Origin: Climacium dendroides | Taxonomy: Eukaryota > Streptophyta > Bryopsida > Hypnales > Climaciaceae | Direction of reading: 5' to 3' | Assembly: GCA_950106755.1 (NCBI GenBank) | Contig: OX467083.1 | Span: 2,269,501-2,333,500, forward strand | Length of the DNA: 64,000 bases | Shown: positions 36,229 through 47,228 of the stretch, piece after piece | Numbering within the stretch: the first letter of the stretch is position 1 | Layout of the letters: each line of letters starts with the position of its first letter | Notes under the pieces: generated by a model | What the model saw: the letters and a program-made list of their open reading frames with translations, nothing else | Databases searched by the model: none | Told to the model about the DNA's origin: nothing | Translations under genes and position numbers: made by a program

Positions 36229-38150
36229 ATGCCACCACTTTCAAGTGATACTTCTTCAACTCCAATTTCTGTTCATGATGACAATGTAATAAATTGGCTA
36301 TCTAACCATCTTTATGATAATCTAGATTTATCTTTTTCATCAAGTGATTTACAAACTCGATTTTCAAAATTATTACTTGACTCCCAAGATCCACCTACAC
36401 AAATATTTACAAATGATTTGCCTTCATCCCCACGAGAACCCTCATCTCCTCTACATGTTCACCCTAAGCAAATTATTAATCCTTGTAAATGAATTTTAGA
36501 AATTACAGAAGGTAGAAAACCTCCTAAAGTTAAATCCAAAAAACAAGCTTTAATCATTCATGCCAATATAGAACCTACTACTATAAAAGAGGCTATGGAG
36601 GGACCCAATGCCACCGACTGGGAACTAGCTATAAAAACCGAAGTTGATTCATTGTTGAAGAATCAAACATGGATATTAACTCCATGTCCTCCTAATCGAA
36701 AACCTATAACCTCCAAATGGATCTTTAAAATCAAATATAATCATGATGGATCTATTAAAAAATATAAAGCCCGTCGTATTGTTAAGGGCTATACTCAACA
36801 AGCTGGAGTTGATTATACAGAAACATATTCTCCTGTTTTAAAATTAAATTTTGCTTGCGTTCTTTTTACATTAATGACCCAATACAACAATTGAGGCCCA
36901 TCAAATGGACGTCATTATGGCCTTTCTTAATGGTATCCGTACTAAAGATATTTACATGACAATTCTTGATGGTGTTTCAATCCCTCCTCATGTCAATAAA
37001 TCTTCTTTCGTATGCAAATTACTCAAAGCCTTATATGGCTTAAAACAATCTTCTCAAGCATGGTATTATCGCCTGCATCAATTTCTTCTTGATAATGGCT
37101 TTCTCACCACAGATGTTGACTCAAATATTTATATCAAACGTTCTAATTCCAACTTTGTTATTATAGCCATCTATGTTGATGATTGTATCCTTTTAAGTAA
37201 TAGTATACATGAGATTCACAATTTAAAATGCCTTTTACACCAAGCCTTTGACATAACCGATGATGGTGAACTCCAATCTCATATTGGAATCCATATTTCT
37301 CGAAATTGTCAAGACTCTTCACTCATGATTAATCAAACTAAATACTTACAAACTATACTTGACCGCTTTCAAATGGATGCATGTAATCTCTTTTGGAAGC
37401 CGGATACAAACCATCCAAAGCTCATTGCCCTTCTACTATTGAAGAACAAGAAGCTACTAAAGATATCCCTTATTCTCAAGCTATTGGCTCTTTAATTCAT
37501 GCTCAAGTTTTTACACACCCAAATATTGCTTATAGTGTAAATAGTTTATTGCAATATCTTTCTAATCCCAAATTTTTGCATTGGCAAGCTACTAAATGTG
37601 TATTACATTATATTAGAGGTACTATCCATCAAAATATTGTCTATCAACGATCTTCTACCAGCCATATTTTATTTGGCTATTTTGATGCGAATTGGGATGG
37701 CAATCAAGATACTCGTCGTTCAACTATTGGGTATTGTTTCTTTCTCACTGGCGGAGTCATCACATGGTCAAGTAAGAAACAAACCTCTATAGCTCTATCT
37801 AGTACTGAATGTGAATACATGGCTTTATCTAAAGCTTATACTGAAGCCGTTTGGCTTTAAAGGTTATTAAAAGAGTTAGGATTTCCTCAAGAAAATCCAA
37901 CAACTATATACGTAGACAATCAAAATGCAATAGTACTTGGTGCAAATCCTAAATTCCATTCTAGGACTAAACACATAGAAACTCAATATCACTTCACAAG
38001 GAAAGTTGTACAATCCAATCGACAAGTTAAATTAGAATATATTCCTACAAGCAAAATGATAGTTGACATCTTTACAAAAAGTCTTCTACGAACAAAACAC
38101 CAAAAGTTTATGAATGATCTTGGAATGAAGGATATATCAAACTCAATTCA
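36229..38150 (+). pseudogene. Copia reverse transcriptase and RNase H, broken
   Basis: The RT region includes EVDSLLKNQTW, SKWIFKIKYNHDGSIKKYKA, QMDVIMAFLNG (catalytic Asp) and the YVDD box (near 37172). RNase H shows GYFDANWDGN, SSTECEYMA and YVDNQNAI (D-E-D), then DIFTKSL. There are stops at 36490, 36892 and 37858 (TAA where Gln is usual) and frameshifts near 36895 and 37390. The region after 37393 is one frame apart from that single stop. Confidence 0.87.
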
Positions 38151-38529
38151 AAGTCGAGCATTAATGACAACATTTTATGTGGGAGATCAAATTCCACCAT
38201 TATATTATTGTCCACCTTTACAAATTAGATATCAAATTCTTGAAAATCAGTTTTATCAACTTCAAGCACAATACAAACAACTTTATGATACATACATTTA
38301 TAATTTACAAATACTTCAACTACAATATAATTGGCAAAAAGGATTCCATGTTCATAATTTACAAAGACAACATAACTTTACTTTTCATAAAAATAACAAA
38401 CATAGAATCAGACAATATTATAATACAAATACTAATAAATCTAGAAATAGCTTTAATTCAAAGAATTCAAAGAATTCAGAAATTTGTAGAGATATAGTTC
38501 AAGAAATATTTTTTTTTAAATGTATTTAA
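38151..38529 (+). other. C-terminal extension of the Copia polyprotein
   Basis: The RNase H frame does not stop where Copia Pol usually ends. It continues about 120 codons to a TAA at 38527. The extension is Tyr/Gln/Asn-rich (ILENQFYQLQAQYKQLYDTY, LQRQHNFTF, ...NSFNSKNSKNSEI). No domain is recognised; a short coiled coil is possible. It abuts the polypurine tract. Confidence 0.5.
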
Positions 38530-38532
38530 ATA

Positions 38533-38547
38533 CTCAACTAGTGGGAG
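38533..38547 (+). other. Copia polypurine tract region
   Basis: CAACTAGTGGGAG immediately precedes the 3' LTR. GTGGGAG next to TGTTAG is the usual plus-strand primer layout of plant Copia elements. Confidence 0.75.
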
Positions 38548-38707
38548 TGTTAGAATATACTTAGTATAATGTATAATAAATAGTTTTGTACTTAAAAGTG
38601 ATAGAAGGTTGTGACCTTTTATCTATGGGCATGACCCTTCATTGTATATAAACACTTCTTGTGACAATAAAATATAATCATAATTACATACTATAATAAT
38701 TCTTATA
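38548..38707 (+). repeat. Copia 3' LTR
   Basis: It is 160 bp and differs from the 5' LTR at four positions (three transitions, one transversion), with no indels. Confidence 0.88.
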
Positions 38708-38778
38708 CATAATTACTAGTATTTTAGAAAGAACATGACATAGAGAACTGTTTGGTAGTGTAGTTTTCAGCATGTAGT

Positions 38779-38936
38779 TTTGCAAATGTGACTTTTGCAA
38801 ATGTGACACTTGAAGTTTTACAAATGTGACTTTTTGCAAATGTGGCTTTTTGCAAATGTGGCTTTTTGCAAATGTGGCTTTTGCAAATGTGACTTTTTGC
38901 AAATGTGACTTTTGCAAATGTGACACTTGAAATGCT
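38779..38936 (+). repeat. Minisatellite, unit about 14-17 bp (TTTTGCAAATGTGAC)
   Basis: About nine copies of CAAATGTG separated by CTTTTTG-type spacers, with unit length alternating between 14 and 16-17 bp. It starts about 70 bp after the Copia 3' LTR. The minus-strand frame through it (repeated HLQKS/TFAK) is a by-product of the repeat. Confidence 0.85.
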
Positions 38937-39076
38937 TTGTTTTTAGCATTCAATTTTGAAATGCAACTTCTGAACTTCACATGAACTTAAAATGCGGCTT
39001 TTTGAATTTGAAGTTTTCTCAATTTCAAAGGCACTACCTAAATATAGAAAAGCTTAATGAAAAGCTTAATGGCTAA

Positions 39077-39202
39077 TGAGGGTCTACTATGTGTCCCCCT
39101 TTGAAAATCATTTGTTTTATTACAAGGAATGTGACACTTCCTCACAATCAACTCAGAAGTGGCAGTACAATAACTGCCATTAATGCACATAGTAGACCCT
39201 CA
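39077..39202. mobile_element. Small TIR element candidate (126 bp)
   Basis: Exact 17-bp inverted ends TGAGGGTCTACTATGTG lie at 39077 and 39202. The interior is non-coding. The flanks (TAA left, TAT right) do not give a clear target duplication, so the superfamily is unresolved; TAA-type duplication would suggest PIF/Harbinger. Confidence 0.55.
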
Positions 39203-40479
39203 TATAAACTTATTTTTTTAATTGCAAAGTTTGGACTATCCAAAATCTAATTTTTAAGAAGTTAAGAATAGTAAAAAAAAATCTTTTTTATATTAATTTT
39301 TTTCAAATCTATTTTTTCAGAAGTATGTTTAGAGATGAGATTGGAGGAGGAGGGAGAAAAAAAAAGGCAAGATGATGTTTTAGAATGAAATCAAATGGAT
39401 GGTTGTAATTTATAGTACGAAATGTGTATTTTAATTTCAAGAAGAAAACATTGTAATTTGGTGAGTGTCATACAATGGTTTTGTCACAACTATTACTACA
39501 AGGTGTACTTGTGGCACCTTAGTGAGCAAGAGGCACCTTGGATTGACTTAACATTTTGGTTGAGAAAAATGGGGGGCATGCCATATATGCTTAGAAAAAT
39601 AGTGAAAACACACATTCATAGGTTTAAAAAACATAAGGTTTTGAGTTGTGAATCAAAAAATATGGCTCCTCAAAATTAGCAGTGTATATACCATGAACCC
39701 TAGGTGTGAAATGTAGAAGTGGATTCTAATAAGAATTGTTGTTTATATAGAACATGTCACAAATTGTTGAAAATCTAAGGAGACAATAACTTTAGAATAC
39801 TAAGGCTTATAGAGAAATTAGCTATGAACTAGAAATTATGGGCAAACAAAAGGGATAAAGTCTTAAAGGACTATACCTCTCACTTAGGCTTAGACCTTTG
39901 GAGGGTCATAACTTGCTCAATACTTGAGAAAGTAAGTAGTTCACGGTTATTTACAAAACCAGTAGATCATAAAAATGACATTACACTTTGGATTGGAGTT
40001 TGGAAATAAAATGTATCTCAACATGAAAATCAAGAGTCCTTTAGAATTCAATTATGAAGCTAAGGCATGGAAATTGGATACATTTTCAAGGGAAATGTGT
40101 CTAACTTGGATGTATCAATGACCTATAAGAGGGCATTAGAGAAAATTTTATATCTTTGGAGGTCCATTTGACTGCATACAAATGTGCAAATGATAAAAAA
40201 TCAACCCAAATCTTGTCACAAAGAGAAAGAATCTTATCTATTTGTGTCAACTTGTGTACCTTGTCAAATTTGTGATTAAAAAATTATTATTATATTTTTA
40301 AATATATATTTTATTTCATTGTATTTGCACATTGGTTGAAATTCACTAGTCTTGAAGTGAGGTTGCTTGGGCCTAGTAGGAAGTTGGATACCATTTAGAG
40401 GTGGTTAGCACTTATATGTGGTAAATAATGTTACTATTACAAATTCCAAGAATGAATTTCAATTAAGAACACAAAATAT
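39203..40479. other. AT-rich intergenic DNA
   Basis: No gene is supported. The frame 39422-39679 contains WLRKMGGMPYMLRKIVKTH but no domain I recognise. The region leads into the tandem array. Confidence 0.45.
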
Positions 40480-43400
40480 ATTTATTAACAAAAATATTAT
40501 TATCTAAACCATATCTTATCTAAATCTTGATCTTCTACTTGGAAATATGTAACTTTGAGTTCCAACACACCTATCTTTATCTAGAAGTTGATTGAATTTA
40601 GAAGTCACCTCAAATATGTTGTATCTACAATCTTGGCCCATGACTATTTAAAAAAATAGTACTTGATTGAAAAGTAAAAAAGAAATTCATCAATACGTTC
40701 TATAAACAATAGAAAATGAATTTGCTACCTTCTCAATTGTATTTCCAATGGAAAAAATTAATCAATTTTTGACCCCTACAAACTTACAGGCTTTGGGCAA
40801 TACATAAATTAAATTTAAGCAAAGTCCCTAAGACTAGAGGAAATTTACAATTACAATGAATTATAGTAATCAATTCCTCCTACTACAAGAAATTAGTGTC
40901 CAAATTGACACGTCCAAATTGACTAAAATGCCCAAATTGACAAAAAAAATTGAGTAGAAAATGTCTAAATTGATAGAAAAATGTCTAAATTGACACTACT
41001 TCCTTGTAGTGTACTAGTTTGTACAGATGTTTGATTATTGAACATGAATCCTCTTATACTAGGTCATGTTACAAGAACCAACTGTCATGAGATATTTGGA
41101 AGGTCAAAATTATACATGTATTGAATTCAAATGTTATCTCAAATATATTGTGGCTACAATTTTTGACCATGGCTATTTAAAAAAAATTGGTATTTCATTG
41201 AGAAAAAAATTTCATCAATAGGTTCAAAAAATAATAGCAAACACATTTTTTTTCTTTTCAATTGCATTTCCAAAGGATAACAAATTATTCATTTTTGGAC
41301 CCTAAGTCCATACTTAGAGGGTTTGAACAACATCTAAATTAAATTTAAATAAAGTCCCAAAAGATCGGTGGGAATTTTCAATCACTATGAATGGCAAGGT
41401 CAATTTGTATTGGTCTTCAAGGATATCTCATCATTGAATATGAGATCACTTGAAGTAGGTCATTTTACAAAACCAAGTGTTATAAGATATTTGGAAGGTC
41501 AAAATTGTACATGTATTGAATTCAGATCATTGTTATCTCAAATATATTATTAGTATAATGTTTGTCGATGATGGTTGTTTTAAATTTTTTGATACTTGAT
41601 TGGAAAGTAAAAATAAGTTCATCAATAAGTTATCAAAACAATAGCAAACAAATTTTCTTCCTTCTTAATTGTATTTCCAACAACAACAATAAAAGTTGAT
41701 TTTTGACCCTTTCTAACTTTGAGACTTTAGGCAATACATAAATTAAATTTAAGCAAAATCCAAAAAGACCAATGGAAATTTTCATTTACAATGAATTGTA
41801 TTAGTCAATTCCCAAATTGTCCTTGGAGCTATGTAATCATTGATCATGAGTCCTCTTATAAGACATCATATTGCTATGGGATAATTAGAAGATCAAATTT
41901 TTATATGTATTGAATTAAGATGTTATCTTAAATATATTGTGCCTACAATGTTTATCTATGGATATTTAAAAAATTATTATTTTTGATTAAAAAGTAAAAA
42001 GAAATTTATCAATAGGTTCTAAAAACAATAGAAAATGCATTTTCTACCTTCTCAATTGCATTCTTAATGGGAAAAAAAATTGTTGATTTTTGAACTCTAC
42101 AAGCTTTGAGGTTTGGGGCAATACAAAAATTAGATTTAAACAAAATCCGAAAAGATCAATGGAGATTTCCAATCACAATGAATTGTAGTAGTAAGTTCCT
42201 ATGATGTATGTGAATGTCTGATCATTCAACAAAATTCCTCTTATAATAGGTCATACAGTCATACTACAAGAATCAAGTGTCACGGGATATTTGAAAGGTG
42301 AAAATTGTACATGTATTGAATTCAAATATATTGTAGCCACAATGTTCATCCATAGCTATGTTAAAAAAAAATATTTTTGATTGAGAGGTAACTAAATTTT
42401 CCAATCTTTTGGAATTTTAATTTAATGTAGGTATTACTCAAAAGACCGATTGGAATTTAATACATCCCAAAAGACCGATTGGAATTTATAGTTACAATAA
42501 ATTGAAGAAGTAAATTCCTACTAATCTTCTAGAATCACTCACCATTGAACATGAGTTCTCTTATAGTAGTTCATGTTGTAAAATCCAATTATCATGGGAT
42601 ATCTGGAAAGTCAAAATTGTACATGTATTAGATTCACATGTTATCTCAAATATGTTGTGACTAACAAATTTATCCATAGCTATTTTTAATTTCTCAATTT
42701 TTGATTTGGAAGTAAATAAATAAATTCATCAATAGGTTTAAAATACGATAGAAAAAACATTTTTTGCTTCTTAATTGCATTCCCAATAGAATTCTTTTTA
42801 TTGATATTTGACTCCTAAATCCATACTTAGAGGGTTTGAGCAACACCTTAATTAGGTTTAAGCAAAGTTTTTGAAGACAAGTACAAATCTAATTACAATG
42901 AATTGTAATAGTCAATTCCTACTAGTTTGTGGTAATGTTTAGTCATTGAAAAAAAAATCCACTTGTAAGAAGTCATGTTTCAAGGACCAATCATCACGTG
43001 ATATTTGTAAGGTCAAAATTGTGCATGTATTGAATTTAGTATTATCAAAAATTTATTGTGCCTACAATATATGTCGATGCCTATTTTAAAATTTGTTAAA
43101 ACTTGATTGAGAATTAAGAATCAATTCATCAATAAGATCTAAAAATGCTAAAGAAAGCATTTTCTACCTTCTTAATTGCATTCAAAATGGATTTTTAAAA
43201 ATTATTGACTGCTATAGACTTAGAGGCTTTGAACGATACATAAATTGAATTTCAGCAACATCCTAAAGACCAATGGGAATTTTCAATCATAGTAAATTGT
43301 AGGAGTTGGTTTGTATTTTTCTTTTGGGATGTCTCATCATTGAACAAGAGTCTTTTTATAGGAAGTCATCTTGCTAGATCCAATCGTCATGAGATATTTG

Positions 43401-45420
43401 AAAGGTCAAAATTTTATGCCTACAATGTTTGTCCATGGCTATTTTAAATTTTTTGATACTTGATTAAGAAGAAAAATAAATTCATCAATACATTTTAAAG
43501 ACAATAGAAAAAATATTTTCTATCTTTTTAATTCATTTCAAATGGGCAAAAAGGTGATAAGCTATAGAACTCTATAAGCTTAGAGGTTCTGGGCAATACA
43601 TAAATTAAATTAATTTTTTTTTAAATCCCAAAGACCAATGGAAATTTTCAATCTTAGTGAATTGTAAGAGTTGGTCCTACTAGTCTTTTGGGATGTCTCA
43701 TCATTGAACAAGACTCCTCTTATTAGTCTTATAGGAGGTCATGTTGTAAGAACTAATTGTTATGGAATATTTGGAAGGTCAGAATTGTCCATGTATTGAA
43801 TTCATATGTTATCTTAAACATATTGTGCCTATAATGTTTGTACATAGCTATTTTAAAAAATTGATACTTAATTGAGAATTAAAAAAATTCATCAGTAGAT
43901 TCTAAAAACTATAAAAAAAAAACACCATTTTCTACCTTCTAAATTGTGTTTTCAAAGGGAAAATAAATAGGTGATTTTTGAACCCTATAATCTTAGAGGT
44001 TTGGGTAATACATAAATTAAATTTAATCAACATTTAAAAAACAAATAAGAATTTTCAATCACAATGGCAATTTAAAAGAACTTTGATTTTTGATTGAAAT
44101 GTAAAAAGGAATTCATGAATAGGTTCTAAAAACAATAGAAAATACATTTTTCAACTTCTAAATTGCATTGTCAATGGAAAAAAATAGACAATTTTTGAAC
44201 CCTACAAGCTTTAGAGGTTTTGGGCAATATATAAATTAAATTTAAGAAAAATCCCAAAGACCAATGGAAATTTTCAATCACAATGAATTGTAGAAGTTGG
44301 TTCTTGCCAGTCTTTTGGAATGTCTCATCATTGAACAAGAGTCCTCTTATAGAAGGTCATGTTATAATAACTGATTGTCATGGTATATTTAGAAGGTCAA
44401 AATTGTATATATGTTGAATTCATGTATTATTTTAAATATTGTACCTACAATGTTTGTCTATGGCTATTTAAAAACATTTGTTACTCAATTGAGAATTAAA
44501 AAGAAACTCATCAATAGATTCTAAAAACAATAGAAAATACATTTTCTACCTTCTAAATTGCATTGTCAATGGAAAACAAAGGCAATTATTGAACTCTAAA
44601 AGCTTAGAAGGTTTTGGCTTTGCATAAATTAAATTTAAACAACATTTCAAAGACCAATGGAAATTTACAATTACAATAAATTGTAGAAGTGCTTTACAAT
44701 GTTTATCCATGGCTATTAAAAAATAATTATTTTTGATTGAAAAGTAAGAAAATTCATCAATAGATTATAAAAACAATAGAAAATACATTTTCTATCTTCT
44801 AAATTGCATTGTCAATGAAAAAAGGTGATTTTTGAATTCTTAAAACTTAGAAGTTTTTGGTTCTACATAAATTAAATTTAAGCAACATTTGAAAGTGAAT
44901 GGAAATTTTTAATCACAATGAATTGAAGGAGTTAATTCCTATTGGTCTTCAGGGATGTTTTATCATTGTACATGAATCCTCTTATAGTAGGTCATGTTGT
45001 AAGAACCAATCGTCATGGGATATTTGGAAGGTCAAAATTGTACATGCATTGAATATAGATGTTATCTCAAATATATTGTGGCTACAATGTTTGTCTATAG
45101 CAATTTAAAAGAATTTTAATTTTTAATTGAGAAATAAATATCAATTCATCATTCATCAATAGGTTCTAAAAACAATAGAAAGCTCATTTCTTGCTTCTTA
45201 AATGTATTGGTAAAGTAAATAGTTCATCAAGCTTTTCAAGATGTCAGTGCATTCTATATTTGAGTCTTATTATATTTGGTTATGGGATATTTGAAAGGTC
45301 ACAATTTTATATATTTAATTTATTTTTATATAATATATATTCATCAAATTTTCTAAAAGTAATAGAAAACACGTTTCTTGCTTGTTAATTTCATAATTAT
45401 AAAAAAAAAGACTAATGCAT
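40480..45420 (+). repeat. Degenerate tandem array of about 400-bp units
   Basis: About eleven diverged copies of one unit are arranged head to tail. Each holds, in order, TTGTACATGTATTGAATTC, a TCTCAAATATATTGTG segment, CATGGCTATTTAAAA, TTCATCAATAGGTTCTAAAA, ACAATAGAAAATACATTTTC, TTGGGCAATACATAAATTAA and CAATGGAAATTTTCAATCA. The first word recurs near 41110, 41503, 41905, 42305, 42615, 43020, 43785, 44402 and 45042, giving mostly ~400-bp spacing with truncated units. It is non-coding. It ends about 120 bp before the Gypsy RNase H sequence. Confidence 0.85.
40881..41011. mobile_element. CACTA-type MITE (131 bp) inside the tandem array
   Basis: The right end is CACTACAAGGAAGTAGTGTC (inverse), the left end TACTACAAGAAATTAGTGTC, a CACTACAAGAAA terminus with its first base changed. 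Both ends are followed by repeated GTC(C/T)AAATTGAC subterminal motifs. Sibling array units read AATTCCTACTAGT at this site; here it reads AATTCCTCC-[element]-TACTAGT. A 3-bp TAC duplication with one substitution therefore explains it. CACTA ends, 3-bp duplication and subterminal repeats define CMC/EnSpm elements. Confidence 0.78.
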
Positions 45421-45538
45421 GTATGAATTCTTTTTAGCTTTTATAATTGAGTTCTTGTCACTATATTAATGACTAGCTCATAAAACTAAGAATGGTTTAC
45501 AAATAAAATAGTAGAATAAATATGACGATAAAATGACT

Positions 45539-46440
45539 TCAAAGTTTATGTTGATGCTTCTAATGTTGCAATTGGAAGTGTGTTGAGCCAAAAGAATGAA
45601 AAAGGACATGATCGACCTATTTACTTTGCAAGCCGTCAATTGGCCGTTGTAGAAAAGAATTACACTATCACATAACGAAAAGCGTTAGGAATGATATTTT
45701 CTGTTCAAAAATTTCGACACTATTTGTTGGGTTACAAGTTTGTTTTCCATATAGATCATGATGCATTAAAATACATGATAAACAAACCCCAACTCAGTGG
45801 ACGGATCGCTAGATGGATGTTATTACTCCAGGAGTTCAATTTTACGATCCAAGTAAGATCTGGAAAGAGTCATGTGAAAGCAGACCATCTATCTCGAATT
45901 AACCCAGAAGTTGGACTAGAACCCATTGACGATAGTTTCCCAGATGCCAACTTATTCCAAGTAGATGTCATTCCAACAGAATATGTAGATATCATCTATT
46001 ACCTTTCCACTAGACAAATTCCAACGGAATACACAGAAAAGCAAAAGAGACGACTAGTTTATAGAGCAATACCTTACACACTAATAGAAAACGTTCTCTA
46101 CAAAAAGGGTAGAGATGAATTATTAAGACATTGCATTAATCCAAATGAAGTACCCTCAATCCTAGAAGGATGTCACAACGATGTCTGTGGAGGGCACTTT
46201 GCTCGGTTAGTCACTACCCAAAAGGTGCTGCAATCTGGCTATTGGTGGCCAATCATGTTTGCAGATGCTGCAAAATATGCTAAAAAGTGTGACCCTTGCT
46301 AAAGAATAGGAAAACCAACACCTTCCACTTCGATGCCCCTAACACCTATCTTGGCCCAAATACCTTTTGAGAAATGGGGTATTGACTTTGTCGGCCAATT
46401 AAACCCCCACGTCGAAATGGTAGGAAACAATATATTCTAG
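45539..46440 (+). pseudogene. Gypsy (Athila-like) RNase H and integrase N-terminus
   Basis: The RNase H begins abruptly at KVYVDASNVAIGSVLSQ and continues RPIYFASRQLAVVEKNYT, DHDALKYMINKP and ADHLSRI. The integrase HHCC zinc finger follows (CHNDVCGGHF ... KKCDPC) and then WGIDFVGQ with the first catalytic Asp. The WMLLLQEFNFTI segment and short spacer to integrase fit the Athila lineage. Two stops (near 45675, and at 46300 where CDPC-Q is expected) and a frameshift near 46410 disable it. Gag, protease and RT are missing upstream. Confidence 0.82.
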
Positions 46441-47228
46441 TCGCTATAGACTATATAACTAAATGGGTAGAAGCTTCTGCCACTAAAACGGATGATGCCA
46501 AAACCGTCGCTAAATTCTTGTATGAAAACATCATCACACGGTTTGGCTGTCTAAAAGAGCTTGTGAGTGATAGAGGCACTCACTTTTTGAATGACACCAT
46601 TGCTCAACTAACTGAAAAATATTTGATCAAACACAGAAAAACAAGTCCTTATCACCCAAGAACAAATGGTCAGACAGAAAAGACTAACGGAATACTCTGT
46701 AAAATCATTACCAAAACAGTCCAAGGCTCTAACACAGATTGGGACGCACGAGTCCTAGATGCCTTATGGGCTTATAGGTGTGCATACAAGGTAACTACTA
46801 AATGTACACCTTTTCAACTAGTTTATGGCTATGAGGCCATTTTGCCAATTGAACTAAAAATCCAATCCTTACGGATTGCAATTGAGCATAAACTAGGAGA
46901 AGAAGATTCCTTGAAAGAACGTTACTCAATGTTAGAGAAATTGGATGAGACTAGGCGTCAAGCCTACTTAAACATGCTAGTAACTCAAAACCGTAGGAAA
47001 AGTTATTATGATAGCAAACTCAAACCCAAAGAGTTGCATCCTAATGACTTAGTCCTTCTCTTTGCCAGTAGATTCCAAAAATTTCCAAGCAAATTCAAAA
47101 TGCGCTGGTTTGGACCATACAAAATCCTGAATGTATACCCCAATGGGTCTGTAGAATTGCAAGATTTTGTAGGGATTATACATTCTACACGATACAATGG
47201 CTATCGCCTAAAACCTTACATAACTTGA
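46400..47228 (+). pseudogene. Gypsy (Athila-like) integrase core and C-terminus
   Basis: After the frameshift the frame reads RKQYILVAIDYITKWVEAS, SDRGTHF (second Asp), YHPRTNGQTEKTNG (catalytic Glu), ALWAYRCAYK and TPFQLVYGYEAILPIE. It ends with a GPY/F-like module, RWFGPYKILNVYPNGSVEL, and TGA at 47226. No chromodomain follows. This stretch has no internal stop. Confidence 0.87.

Larger units (their letters stand above)
33511..38707 (+). mobile_element. Full-length Ty1/Copia LTR retrotransposon (5.2 kb)
   Basis: It has two near-identical short LTRs, a primer-binding site, a polypurine tract and the Copia gene order gag-protease-integrase-RT-RNase H. The flanks CATAG (33506-33510) and CATAA (38708-38712) differ by one base and are the probable 5-bp target duplication. 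It interrupts the 3' part of the Rep-like pseudogene. Nine in-frame stops and several frameshifts make it non-autonomous, despite about 2.5% LTR divergence (4 of 160). Confidence 0.9.

Noticed and set aside
38684..38980. A repeat-containing minus-strand protein with HLQKS/TFAK units.
   Set aside because: The repeats follow exactly from the CAAATGTG minisatellite; no start context or homologue recognised.
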